DNA from: Acanthopleuribacter pedis
GTDB taxonomy: Bacteria; Acidobacteriota; Holophagae; Acanthopleuribacterales; Acanthopleuribacteraceae
DNA: 64,000 bases
NCBI RefSeq assembly: GCF_017377855.1
Contig: NZ_JAFREP010000032.1
Coordinates: 56,467-120,466 of the forward strand
Direction of reading: 5' to 3'
This document shows positions 25,960 through 35,700 of the stretch, in pieces. How positions within the stretch are numbered: position 1 is the stretch's first letter; the number at the start of each line of letters is the position of its first letter. The position numbers were made by a program, and so were the translations under genes. The notes under the pieces are model-generated. The model did not search any database, was not told the origin of the DNA, and was given only the letters and a program-made list of their open reading frames with translations.

Positions 25960-28212
25960 CTACAATTCAAGCGCGACCGTGTAAATAGCACCGCTTTCGT
26001 TGCCGGTCCCGTCCACCGCGGTTACTTGAAACCGATAGCTTCCCACCGGATAATCGCGTATCTCATAACGGAAGGTTTCGGCGGGCAATGTTGCCAGCAG
26101 TTGCCGCGAATCGCCGACCAAGTACACGCGAAAGCCGCTGACCCGCGCCTGGTGACGTCCGGAGGCCGGGTTCCAGAGCAAGGTCATCACCCCGTTTTCG
26201 ACATGGCCGGAAACAGGCATCGGCGGCGCTAAATCGCCCATGTATTCCCAAATGTAATGGGTCAGATTGGTATCTTGAGCACAGAACCCGCGCGCACCGG
26301 AAAGGGTTTGGACGCCTTGGGTCCGGGTTGGCCCGGTGTAAGAATACGCGGCCATATGGTCGCGGAACAATTCCTGGGCGGGAACGGGCCAAGCGGGTCG
26401 GTTTGTTTCTTGGTGTGCGGCGGCTTGCGAAAACAACGAGCCGCTTTTTCCTATATAGGTTTCGACCGATGCGCCAACCCGCGAACCGGCAGCGCCGGTA
26501 CCCGTCAGCGGACTGTCCGCCTCGATTCGCGGCAGGTAACGCCAACCATTTTCAGTAGGATTCATCGTGTGAATTTGCCCGACGCTTTCGTTACCGCCGC
26601 CGTCACCGGCGACGGTGGGGTGCGTGTAGTCAAAAACGAGACTGTCGTCAATGCTGATCGCATCACCCGGACCGGCCCAAATCAGCGGGCCCTGGTCATT
26701 CATTTGCGTGCCGTTCCAACCCATTCGATAGAAAATCGACCGGTCGATCTCGATTTCATCGCGGGTATAAACAAAGGAACGTGCCAAGGGCAGATTGCCT
26801 TCGGTTTGAATGTGCCCAAACGAAGCTTGCTGGATTTGGGTGGTCCCTACCGAATGCACCAGCGGCGTAAGTCGGCCTGTTTCGGGAGAGGTATTTAGGG
26901 TCAGGTCGTAGCCGACAACATCCTTCAGCGTCAGCACGCCGTCGCTTTGGGCATCGTGTGATGAGAAACCCGTCTCGCTATTGACAGCCAAACAACGTTC
27001 CACCCTGAGATTTTCGGGATATTGCTGGTCATCGGTTGCCGGAAAACCGTAGAGGTTGGCGTGGTTTTCGTAAAAAGTCCAAAACTCAGAAGAATCGCCG
27101 TCCACAATCATATTATTTTGGAAGGCGACGTTGCGGCAGGAATAACCGATGATCCCACCGCGCGGCTGATGCCCGCGGTATTCGTCTAGGCGCACGACAC
27201 TACGGCGAATGATGGAATCGGAACAGTTCCGTAATTGAATGTAATAGCGCCCATGACCCCAGGCAAAACAGCTTTCCACAAGGACGTTTTGCGAGCGCAG
27301 GAAATAGGCGGTCGCCCCGTTACAATCGCCCCAGTTACTGCTGTCGGTGCAGGTATTGGTCGCGGCCGCATCATAGGCACCACAGAGTTCGAACTTGAGG
27401 TATTGACCGTACCACACGGTTATCGGCGCGTAACCATCCTGACCCGTATTACCCGCAACCAACCCTTTGATCGCAAGGTAATCGATCGCGGCAACACCGG
27501 AGGGCCGGGTGTTGGGAAAGTCGGGATGGGTGAAGGTGCCAACGAGGTGAATCGCCTTCTCCTGAACGCCAAAACCAATGTCCGAGGCATCAAGCAACAC
27601 ACCGGTCGGATTTTCAGCCATCACGGTGGTCCAGGCTTCGGCAGTTCCGGGCGGTGGTTGGTTCCCACGGACAATGGCGTTTTCGTAACTTTTGTGGCGG
27701 GTTAAAGAAACCGGGTAAACGCCGTCACGAATAACAAGTGTGTCACCGCTTTGCATGGTGTCAAATGCCTCGGCGAGGGTGTGGTGGGTTTCATTTGGAC
27801 CAACCCACAAAATATTGCCACCGCCGACTTTCACAATCCAGTATTCGGTTGCTGAGCCGAGGCGGTTCGTGGCCCGAACACCGACATAAAAACTTTCGGA
27901 GGGATTTTCAGCAGGTATTTGCCAAGACACTTGACCCGTAAGCGGATTGATTTGCAAATCATCTGGACCGTAAGCGATGGTCCAGTGCACCTCACCGCCG
28001 CGATCCAGAACCGGTGTAGCGGTGTAGGTTTCCCCAGGACTGGCCGTATGTAGTTCAATCGCCTGAATCGACGGTATTTCGTTTTCCGTTCCCCCAAGAC
28101 AAGGAATGATGTTAAGAATACTCCCCTCTACCGGCCAGTCAGAATACAAAAAGGGACACGAAGCTTCCCCCTGGTTACCCAAAAAAACAACAAGCAATAA
28201 AATCGCGCGCAT
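25960..28212 (-). CDS. Secreted right-handed beta-helix protein with Ig-like and Fn3-like domains
   Basis: A 750-aa exported protein. It has a short signal peptide (MRAILLLVVFLGNQGEAS), a putative-Ig-type domain around residues 50-130 (the segment INPLTGQVSWQIPA is typical), and a pectate-lyase-like parallel beta-helix from about 130 to 560 with many N/D/G turns (for example FLRSQNVLVESCFAWGHG and NVAFQNNMIVDGDSSEF). The C-terminal Fn3-like domain covers roughly 660-750. Such helices bind or cleave polysaccharides, but I cannot identify catalytic residues. Cysteines are frequent. A TATACT -10 candidate lies upstream. The gene is isolated. Confidence 0.85.
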   Translation of the reverse strand: MRAILLLVVFLGNQGEASCPFLYSDWPVEGSILNIIPCLGGTENEIPSIQAIELHTASPGETYTATPVLDRGGEVHWTIAYGPDDLQINPLTGQVSWQIPAENPSESFYVGVRATNRLGSATEYWIVKVGGGNILWVGPNETHHTLAEAFDTMQSGDTLVIRDGVYPVSLTRHKSYENAIVRGNQPPPGTAEAWTTVMAENPTGVLLDASDIGFGVQEKAIHLVGTFTHPDFPNTRPSGVAAIDYLAIKGLVAGNTGQDGYAPITVWYGQYLKFELCGAYDAAATNTCTDSSNWGDCNGATAYFLRSQNVLVESCFAWGHGRYYIQLRNCSDSIIRRSVVRLDEYRGHQPRGGIIGYSCRNVAFQNNMIVDGDSSEFWTFYENHANLYGFPATDDQQYPENLRVERCLAVNSETGFSSHDAQSDGVLTLKDVVGYDLTLNTSPETGRLTPLVHSVGTTQIQQASFGHIQTEGNLPLARSFVYTRDEIEIDRSIFYRMGWNGTQMNDQGPLIWAGPGDAISIDDSLVFDYTHPTVAGDGGGNESVGQIHTMNPTENGWRYLPRIEADSPLTGTGAAGSRVGASVETYIGKSGSLFSQAAAHQETNRPAWPVPAQELFRDHMAAYSYTGPTRTQGVQTLSGARGFCAQDTNLTHYIWEYMGDLAPPMPVSGHVENGVMTLLWNPASGRHQARVSGFRVYLVGDSRQLLATLPAETFRYEIRDYPVGSYRFQVTAVDGTGNESGAIYTVALEL

Positions 28213-28957
28213 AACATGCTCCTCATATCAAGGCTCCCACTAAAATAAAAGCCTGGCAGGCCAAGTATAAAAACCCTGGTTTTTTTAAAAGTGCCACCCC
28301 CCTAAGCGGGGGAGCCCAAACACGCATTTTTGCGTCTTAGCCGCGTCTTGAAGGCGCCCCTGAAGAAAAGGAGGCATCATGCTTACCGGCAGAACTGAGC
28401 TCTACTGCTCAAAGAGGTACCTTTCGCGTAAATGAAGGGAAAACAAGAACAGGTTAGCCGGCGGATCGAGGGTGTTCTTTATAGGATTCATACCCGCTAT
28501 GCTGCATGGATGCTGAAACACCATTTCAGCTATAAATGAACCTTGTACCGATCATACGAGGTCGTAGCGATTTTTTATGTGAGGATTTCTACAAACCATT
28601 GGCCCTAGGAGGTCTTGAGGCACTTCTGTTTCACGAAATCACCGTTAAAGTTCCATTCGTCTGAACGGCCGGGCCATTACAAAAAGGGCATGCAAAGGAT
28701 TCTCTCGGACCAACACCCCTTAACCGTCGGGTGAGCCGTTGAAGACACAAGATGTCGCAATGGTCTTCCAACGCGCAAATGAAACCGCTTCAGGCCGAAT
28801 CAGCCCAACCAAAAACAGATTTTCAGGTCGCCGTCACAGCAGGACATTTCGTCTGGATGAGCGCGGTAACGCACCGACGATCTCGAGAGTGCTTTAAAAA
28901 ACCTGGAAATTACGACTAGAAACACAAGCCCTAATGTAAACAAAATGTAAATTAAAG
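28213..28957. other. Intergenic region with structured segment and short leader-like ORF
   Basis: Contains the -10-like TATACT (minus strand, 28264-28269) for the beta-helix gene. From 28288 to 28380 there are hairpins (CCCCC-TAAGC-GGGGG and ACGCATTTTTGCGT), then AAGGAGG and an ATG that opens an 18-codon frame, 28379-28435 (begins MLTGRTELYC). I could not match the structure to a riboswitch class. The remainder to 28957 shows no gene. Confidence 0.4.
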
Positions 28958-28986
28958 TTTACGCAACCCGCTCATCTTGTTACACT
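28958..28986 (+). promoter_or_regulatory. Candidate plus-strand promoter into the sRNA region
   Basis: TTTACG (28958-28963), a 17-base spacer and TACACT (28981-28986) resemble a sigma-70 promoter. A TGTAAAC/GTTTAC inverted repeat overlaps the -35 (28935-28962) and could be an operator. It reads into the hairpin array toward the sigma-54 activator gene. Confidence 0.5.
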
Positions 28987-29011
28987 GGCCGCATGGATGC
29001 CGCTTTTAGGC

Positions 29012-29046
29012 AAAAAAAAACCGCACACTTCAAATGAGGCGTGCGG
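29012..29046 (-). terminator. Intrinsic terminator of the minus-strand small RNA
   Basis: Stem CCGCAC plus a CTTCA/TGAGG upper helix around a small loop, followed by nine U residues on the minus strand. It is one of the strongest terminators in the window and does not follow any protein gene. Confidence 0.85.
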
Positions 29047-29281
29047 CAGCTCCACAAACTAGCATAGAGGAGAGAACCGTTAGGTGTGGAGCAAGAATAT
29101 TCCTTGGTTTCAGAATGAATTCGCTGCTGGTAACTTTGGTGTGTTAGAGGAGAAACACCCGCGTCTTCACTCTGTGACGCTCTGGTAAAGCAACCACCGT
29201 GCCAAATATCACAGTCGCGGATAAACCGCCTATTTCCTGCCTTTTCTTGAGGAAGCGCACGGTTTTAATCGATAAAAGCCG
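29012..29281 (-). ncRNA. Candidate small RNA with UCUCCUCU loops
   Basis: A promoter-like TTGACA-N16-TAGGGT (minus strand, 29315 to 29288) would start a transcript near 29281. It ends at an excellent intrinsic terminator (stem CCGCAC...GTGCGG at 29021-29046, then U9 at 29012-29020). Between them are hairpins at 29161-29180, 29138-29159 and 29049-29092. The last two expose UUCUCCUCUA and UCUCUCCUCUAUG in their loops, which are anti-Shine-Dalgarno-like sequences. No coding frame is present. The unit is supported by promoter, structure and terminator, but there is no homology evidence. The opposite strand also has signals. Confidence 0.5.
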
Positions 29282-29287
29282 AGACAT

Positions 29288-29315
29288 ACCCTACTAAACT
29301 CTGATAAATTGTCAA
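29288..29315 (-). promoter_or_regulatory. Candidate promoter of the minus-strand small RNA
   Basis: Perfect TTGACA on the minus strand, 16-base spacer, then TAGGGT. The TAGxxT form of the -10 recurs at the rplM promoter and at both secreted-paralog promoters in this window. Confidence 0.45.
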
Positions 29316-29324
29316 AAACCTCTC

Positions 29325-29350
29325 AGCCACCCTTGCGGTGGCTTTTTCTT
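29325..29350 (+). terminator. Plus-strand terminator upstream of the sigma-54 activator
   Basis: AGCCACC-CTTGC-GGTGGCT followed by TTTTCTT. It would end a plus-strand RNA beginning near 28993, or attenuate the activator mRNA starting upstream. Confidence 0.75.
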
Positions 29351-29430
29351 GGCCCGTCCTTTGTGGGTGGTTTGGTACGGCTCCCCTGTGGATTTTCGCG
29401 GAGCTAGAGGATTTTTGCGCGGAGTTGATT

Positions 29431-32013
29431 ATGCAGTCGGTTACGGCACCCTTTCAGTTCGAAAGCAATCTGGCGCTTCCCCAGCAGGAAATCGATGTTT
29501 TCCAGAAGTTCATCCACGAAATTCGCGGCATTTACGGCGAGGACTGGGGTTTTGTTTTCGACATCAAAGATAATATTTCCCAGGTGTTGCGGTGCATTTA
29601 CTCCGATACCCATGATTCCAAGTTATTGCCGCTTGGCCACATTCCCATCGCCGCCAACCTTTCTTGGCGGTCCATGGCCTTGACGATGCAGGAACCGCTT
29701 TTTTTCGACAGCCTCGACCTGGACGATCCCCGCTCCTTCTACCTCCAACGCACGATCCGACCCCGCCAGATGGCGGTTTTTCAAATAAAGGCCGACGCCA
29801 ATATCGGCTTGGTCAGCATGTTCGGATTGAAGGAAAGCAAGGTCACGATTCGTGAGCAGGATTTGGCTTCGATCCAACACCGCTGCCAAGAACAATTGTT
29901 GGTGGTGTTCCAGAAGTTAAGTTGGCGCCTGGAACAGCATGTGATGGATCAAGCAACGCGCGCGATCCGTCAGCAGGAAACGCCGATTTTCATTTGCCAG
30001 TTGTTCAACCGCCTGCTGGAGCTACCGGTATTGCTGATTCGGCGCTTAAACGGCGATACCTACCAGGCACTGAACCAATCGGGCTTAGAAGATGATTTTG
30101 ATTGCAACCGCTTGTTGTTTAATTTGAAAGACCGCGAGCAGCAGGTTTTCTTCACCGCGGAATGGCAGCACATCACCAAGGACAGCTCGTTTCCCCCGGA
30201 CCAAACCATGACCGGCATTGTGTTTAAGCCAGGAAATACCATCCTTTTATGTAAGGGTGTGGTGCGCCTGACCGGACGGACCAAGGACAATATTTTCCAT
30301 TATATTGAACAAATCGAGAAGCTGCTGAAACGCAAACCGGTCCCGATTTCGACCTTGTCTTTCCTGGTCTATTTGCAGCACTGGGTTCGCTCGCAGGATC
30401 GCGACATCAACGTGATTTTCCAACATTTGATCGACACCCTGGTTCCTTTTTTGGGCGCCGATTTTGGCACCTTGGCGTTGTATTCGCGCGAGCAGAACCG
30501 CCTGATGTTCGTGAGTCAGGCGGGCGAGTTTACCAACCCCCTCAAGGATTTGCCGTTGGTGGACAAAAACGGCGAACCGACCAGCATCGCGGCCCACGTG
30601 ATCCGCATGAACAAACCTTACTTGGTACCGGACGTGCGTAAGGACCGCTATTACCGCGCGTTCAACCCGGCGATCCGCTCGGAGATTTGCGCACCGATTC
30701 GGGTACGCGGCGAGATTATCGGGGTTTTTAGCATCAGCAGCCGGGAGTTGCACCACTTCCACCAATTGGAGTTGGGCAAGCTGCTGTTTTACTGTGACCA
30801 AATCGGGATTGCCTTGTTGCAAGCGGGCATTTTGGACAAAGCGTTTACCGAGACGGAAGAAGCCCAGAAACAGGCGCAGGATGTGCGCTTTGGTTTTGAC
30901 CAACACACCCATGCGAAGGAAGTGCAGTACACCTTTGGGAACTTGGTCGGCCATCCCCAGGGCGCGATGCGGGCGGTCTTCGACGCGATCCACAAAATCA
31001 ACAATTCGGGCCGTGAGGACCTCAACGTGCTTATCACGGGCGAGACGGGTTGCGGTAAGGAGATGGTTAGTTTCGCGTTGCACAACTCCAGCCAACGGGG
31101 CAAGAAACCGATGGTGGTTACCAACTTCGCCAGTTTCGGCGGCGACCCCAACCTGATCCAGAGCGAGTTGTTCGGCCATGAGAAAGGCAGTTTCTCCGGC
31201 GCGACCAACCGCCGTATCGGCTGCATTGAGCAGGCACACGAAACCACGCTGTTGATCGACGAGGTCGGCGACATCGTGCCCTCGGTTCAAATTAAACTGT
31301 TGCGGGTATTGCAGCAGGGCAACAACAAGAAGTTCCAACGCCTCGGCGGTCAAGACCATATTAGCTCCAATGTACGTGTGTTGGCGGCAACCCACCAAAA
31401 CTTGTGGAACCTGGTGGAACAAGGCAAGTTTCGCGAGGATTTGTTTTACCGACTGCAAACGCTGGTGATTCGCATCCCACCCTTGCGCGAACGCCTCGAA
31501 GATATTCCGCTGCTGCTCACCCACTTTTGTGCGCGCTACGAGCGCAAGGTGGCGGGCCTCAAGATCCAGACCTCCAACCGCGCGGTCCAAACGCTCCAGG
31601 ACTACGCATGGCCTGGCAATGTGCGGCAACTGGAGGCGGTTATCAACCGTGCACTGGTGATGTTCTCGGAAAACGGCGAACTCACGGAAGAAGCGGTCAA
31701 ACGCAGCTTGGCGGCGGAAATGCGCCACGCGGCAAGTGGGCCGCCCGCCCAGCAGAGCGGTACCAGCTTGTTCAGGCAAGTCTGTAAGGGCGGGGAAAAC
31801 GCCTTTTGGGAGCACATTCAGAAGCCCTACCGCAACCACGATTTAACCCACGGTCAATTGGTCGAATTGGTCCGCGAGGCCTTGACCGAATCGAAGGGTA
31901 GCTACAAACAGGCGGCGGCGGCGATGGGCGTCGCGGAAAGCGATTACAACCGCTTCCTCGACTTTCTCAAAAACAGCCGCGCGAAATTGGATTACCGGGA
32001 ATTCCGCCGATAG
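29431..32013 (+). CDS. GAF-domain sigma-54-dependent-type transcriptional activator
   Basis: An 860-aa regulator with an N-terminal sensory half containing at least one clear GAF domain (about 325-475, LVPFLGADFGTLALYSREQN) and probably another before it. The AAA+ sigma-54 activator domain runs about 510-750: Walker A GETGCGKE (537-544), Walker B TTLLIDEVGD, and an R-finger region. The C-terminal Fis-like helix-turn-helix lies near 810-850 (GSYKQAAAAMGVAESDYNRF). The sigma-54 contact loop reads GSFSGA (586-591) instead of GAFTGA. There is no receiver domain, so it probably senses a ligand. GGAG precedes ATG 29431. A longer frame from 29338 overlaps the terminator. Confidence 0.92.
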   Translation: MQSVTAPFQFESNLALPQQEIDVFQKFIHEIRGIYGEDWGFVFDIKDNISQVLRCIYSDTHDSKLLPLGHIPIAANLSWRSMALTMQEPLFFDSLDLDDPRSFYLQRTIRPRQMAVFQIKADANIGLVSMFGLKESKVTIREQDLASIQHRCQEQLLVVFQKLSWRLEQHVMDQATRAIRQQETPIFICQLFNRLLELPVLLIRRLNGDTYQALNQSGLEDDFDCNRLLFNLKDREQQVFFTAEWQHITKDSSFPPDQTMTGIVFKPGNTILLCKGVVRLTGRTKDNIFHYIEQIEKLLKRKPVPISTLSFLVYLQHWVRSQDRDINVIFQHLIDTLVPFLGADFGTLALYSREQNRLMFVSQAGEFTNPLKDLPLVDKNGEPTSIAAHVIRMNKPYLVPDVRKDRYYRAFNPAIRSEICAPIRVRGEIIGVFSISSRELHHFHQLELGKLLFYCDQIGIALLQAGILDKAFTETEEAQKQAQDVRFGFDQHTHAKEVQYTFGNLVGHPQGAMRAVFDAIHKINNSGREDLNVLITGETGCGKEMVSFALHNSSQRGKKPMVVTNFASFGGDPNLIQSELFGHEKGSFSGATNRRIGCIEQAHETTLLIDEVGDIVPSVQIKLLRVLQQGNNKKFQRLGGQDHISSNVRVLAATHQNLWNLVEQGKFREDLFYRLQTLVIRIPPLRERLEDIPLLLTHFCARYERKVAGLKIQTSNRAVQTLQDYAWPGNVRQLEAVINRALVMFSENGELTEEAVKRSLAAEMRHAASGPPAQQSGTSLFRQVCKGGENAFWEHIQKPYRNHDLTHGQLVELVREALTESKGSYKQAAAAMGVAESDYNRFLDFLKNSRAKLDYREFRR

Positions 32014-32761
32014 AGGGTCAAAAAAGAGCCGGTCACATACAACGAACCCAAAACAAAAAAGGGATCAAGCCATCATCCGGCAAGGATCACCGCGCAAGCC
32101 GGTGACAGCGTGGATGCCGCGATGGGTCGGCGCCCGCCCCAATGTGACCCACCTCACAAGAGACGTATATGGTGAAACCCACCAAAACAGGGCGCGGCGT
32201 TTCCCCAAAACTTTTTTTATACAAATTTACCTGCCAGAATTCGCACCGCAATAAAATTTAATCTAAACATCTTATTTAACCAATGTTAGCTCCATCTTCA
32301 TCAATCACCCAAGAACCGACTTTCGAAGCTTATAACAGCGCTAACCTTTACGCTCGCAAACATTTCAGTTTCAGATACACCGTGCTGTGAAAAAATACAG
32401 ATTGCCATATAAGACTTCTGTTATATGTCCGTGTTTCGGCGATTTTTCGTCACCGCCACGGGGATACGCCACCTCGTTCTTTCGGGTATACCGCCAACTT
32501 TAGGTTTGACAACGAAGTCCAAGCTCATTAGGTTAAAGGCACTTCTGCTATCGATTGCTCTAAATCAAATATATCCCGTCTGAAAAGCTGCCGCGAACAT
32601 TCGTAAACCGGACACCGGCTAACCGACGCGCTCCTATCAACGATTAGCCCCGGCGAATACATATGGTTATCTGACATCCAATTCGCCGAGCCCCGTCCCC
32701 GTCCTTGACCTTGTCCTTAGTCCTGACGCGGCGCATTCAGTTTCGGAGAAAAGGACAATTC
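32014..32761. other. Intergenic region upstream of the first secreted paralog
   Basis: About 750 bases with no credible gene, AT-rich around 32200-32460. It ends in a promoter and leader that resemble those upstream of the second paralog (see 32506-32534). No terminator with U-run was seen after the activator gene. Confidence 0.5.
32506..32534 (+). promoter_or_regulatory. Promoter of the first secreted paralog
   Basis: TTGACA (32506-32511), 17-base spacer, TAGGTT (32529-32534). The sequence TTTGACAAC...GCTCAT-TAG is shared with the promoter at 45576, as is a downstream TGACCTTGTCCTT block (32706-32718 here), which supports function. It implies a leader of about 225 bases. Confidence 0.6.
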
Positions 32762-35700
32762 ATGAACAACCTTGGAAGTCGTTCTCAAGGTCGTTGTTCT
32801 CATCCACACCAGTGGGAACAACAGCCGGTGGTACGTCGCTTGTCCGGCGTCACCACCCTTTCGCTTATGCTTCTGACCTTCGTTGCGCTGACATTCTCGG
32901 CCGTTGCGCAAGATACCCGCACGGAACCCGAGGTTCGCACCACACCGTGGGTGGGCGATCCCGTCAAACCCTACATCATCGAAACGGACTTACGCACCCT
33001 GCCGATTCGTCCCATCTGGCAACCCGGCGACGCGATTAAAGAAGTCCCCCGTCTGCGCCGCACCCCCGACTTAGTCAACCCAAAACCCGCCGGCCAAATC
33101 GACCCCCTTTTGCGGAACCAAACGATTGTTGACGGCACCGTACCCGTAAACGCGGCTTTCCCCGACACCGACATCAACATGGACGGTCAAGGTTTTGCCG
33201 GTGTTAACCCTCCCGACACCGTGGGCGACGTCGGCCTGAACTACTACATCCAAGCCATTAACGGCGCGGGTGGCGCCACCTTCACCGTCTATGACAAAAC
33301 CGACGGCACCTTGGTCGCGGGCCCCTTCACGCTGGACAGCTTCGGCACCGGCGGCTGCGGCGCGGGCCTCGGCGACCCCATCGTGCTTTACGACCAAGAA
33401 GCCAACCGTTGGATGATCAGTGAGTTCGCCAGCGGCGCCAATATCCTTTGCGTTTACGTATCCCGCACCGACGATCCCATCGCCGGTGGTTGGAACGCTT
33501 ACGCCTTCCCCACCCCTTCCTTCCCGGATTACCCCAAATACGGCATCATGGGCGACGCCTACTACGTGGGCACCAACGAAGCCGACACCGCATTGTACGC
33601 GCTGGACCGCAACGCCATGCTCGCCGGTGAAACCGCCACCGCGCAACGGTTCACCATCCCCGACCTGGGCGGTTTCGGCTTCCAAATGATCACCCCCGCC
33701 GACCACGACGGTGCCACCGCGCCTCCCGCGAACGCACCCGGTATCTTCATGCGTCACCGTGACGACGAAGTACACAACACCGGCGGCGACACCTCAGCCG
33801 ACTTCCTCGAAATCTTCGAGTTCAACGTTGACTTCGACACCCCCGCCAACTCCGCGTTGGTCGGTCCCTTCTCGATCCCTGTTACCGAGTTCGACTCCTC
33901 CCTTTGCGGTTTGACGTCGTTCTCTTGTTTCCCTCAACCCGGTTCCTCCGTGCGCCTCGACCCCCTGCGTGAGGTCGTGATGTACCGCTTGCAATACCGT
34001 AACTTCGGTCCCTACGAAGTTCTGGTCGGTAACTTTGTCGTCGACGTCGACGGCAACGACCGCGGCGGTATCCGCTGGTTCGAACTGCGCAAAAGCGGCG
34101 ACCAACCGTGGGAACTCTTCCAAGAAGGTACCTACTCGCCCGACAGCGACAACCGTTTCATGGCCGCCATCTCCATGGACGGCAACGGCAACATCGCCTT
34201 GGCGTACAACGTATCCAGCACGACCCAAGCGCCCAGCTTGCGCTACACCGGTCGTTTGGCCACCGATCCCCTGGGCACCATGCCTCAAGGTGAGCACTCC
34301 ATCGTGGAAGGCACCACGGCCAACGCCTCCAACCGCTACGGTGATTACAGCGCGCTGAACGTGGACCCTTCCACCGATTGTTCCTTCTGGTTCACCGGTG
34401 AATACAACGCGGCCTCCACCTGGAGCACCCGCATCGCCAACTTCGGCTTCGACGAATGCCGCGCCTGCGACAATCCGCCCGCCGATCCCACCAACCTGAC
34501 CGTCGCCAACGAAGGCGACAACCGCATTGCGCTGACCTGGGACGAGGTACCCGGCGCGACCAGCTACCGCGTGTACCGCGCTCAAGCTGCCTGCCCCACC
34601 TCGCGCTTCCAATTCCTCGCCGGCGACATCACCCGCAACGCGTTTGTTGACACCGACGTATCCGGCGGCCTCACCTACGCTTACGTGGTTCGCGCCTTCG
34701 GCGACTGCGAATCCGGTAACTCCAACTGCGCGGACGTCACCGCCACCGGTTCCTGCCGCATTCCACCCGAGTTCGCCGGCCTGCAGAGCGTCGACGTGAC
34801 CAACGAAGAAATCTGCTCCTTGTCCCTTACTTGGGAAGAAGCACGTCCTTCTTGCGGCCAAGGCGTTTCTTACGCTGTCTACCGCTCTACCGTTGAAGAC
34901 TTCACCCCATCTCGCGCGAACTTGATCGCAAGCTGCGTGAATGAAACCCGTTACCTCGACGCCGACATCGATTCCGGCGTGACCTACTACTACATCGTGC
35001 GTGCCGAGGACGACACCACCGACGGCAACGGTCCCTGCAACGGCGGCAACCGCGACGACAACACGGTTCGCGTCAGCGGTCTGGCTGTCGGCCCTGAAAT
35101 CGTTGTCTTCAGCGACGACTTCACCGCCGGTCTCGACAACTGGTCCACCGTTCCCGGCGACGGCGACGGCGGCGGTACCGAACGTTGGGAAATTTCCACC
35201 GTTAACAGCAACTCCGCGCCCAACGCCTTGTTCGCCAGCGACGAACCCGACACCAAAGACCAAACCGCGGCATTGGTTGAAGCGGTTATGTTGCCTGCCG
35301 GCCTGCCCGCCAAAATGACCTTTTTCCAGAACTACCAAATGGAAAGTGGTTTCGACGGCGGCGTGTTGGAATACTCCGTTGACGGCGGCGCCAACTGGTT
35401 CGACATCCTCGCCGGTAACGGCGACGGCATTCCCGCCAACGCCAACCGTTTCGTCAGCAACGGCTACAACGACGACATCTCCACCTTCTTCGGCAACCCC
35501 TTGGGCGGCCGTGACGCCTGGACCGGTCGCAGCGACGGTTTCATTCAAACCGAAGTTGACCTGAGCGACTTTGCCGGTCAAGCCCTGCAGATCCGTTTCC
35601 GCATCGGCTGTGACACCTCGATTTCCGCCCCGGGCTGGTGGGTTGACGATGTGGTCATCGCCTCGGTTGAGCCTTGCTACAGCGAACCTTGTTCGTACGA

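Noticed and set aside
28288..28330. c-di-AMP (ydaO) riboswitch suggested by AGCGGGGGAGCCC
   Set aside because: Only this short motif matches; the other conserved ydaO segments are missing and the region is too short.
28990..29200. 6S RNA, SRP RNA or tmRNA in the structured intergenic region
   Set aside because: No closing long helix with a central bubble, no SRP GGAA tetraloop domain, and no tRNA-like acceptor or tag frame.
29338..29430. N-terminal extension of the sigma-54 activator
   Set aside because: It would start inside the plus-strand terminator without RBS; GGAG before ATG 29431 fits better.
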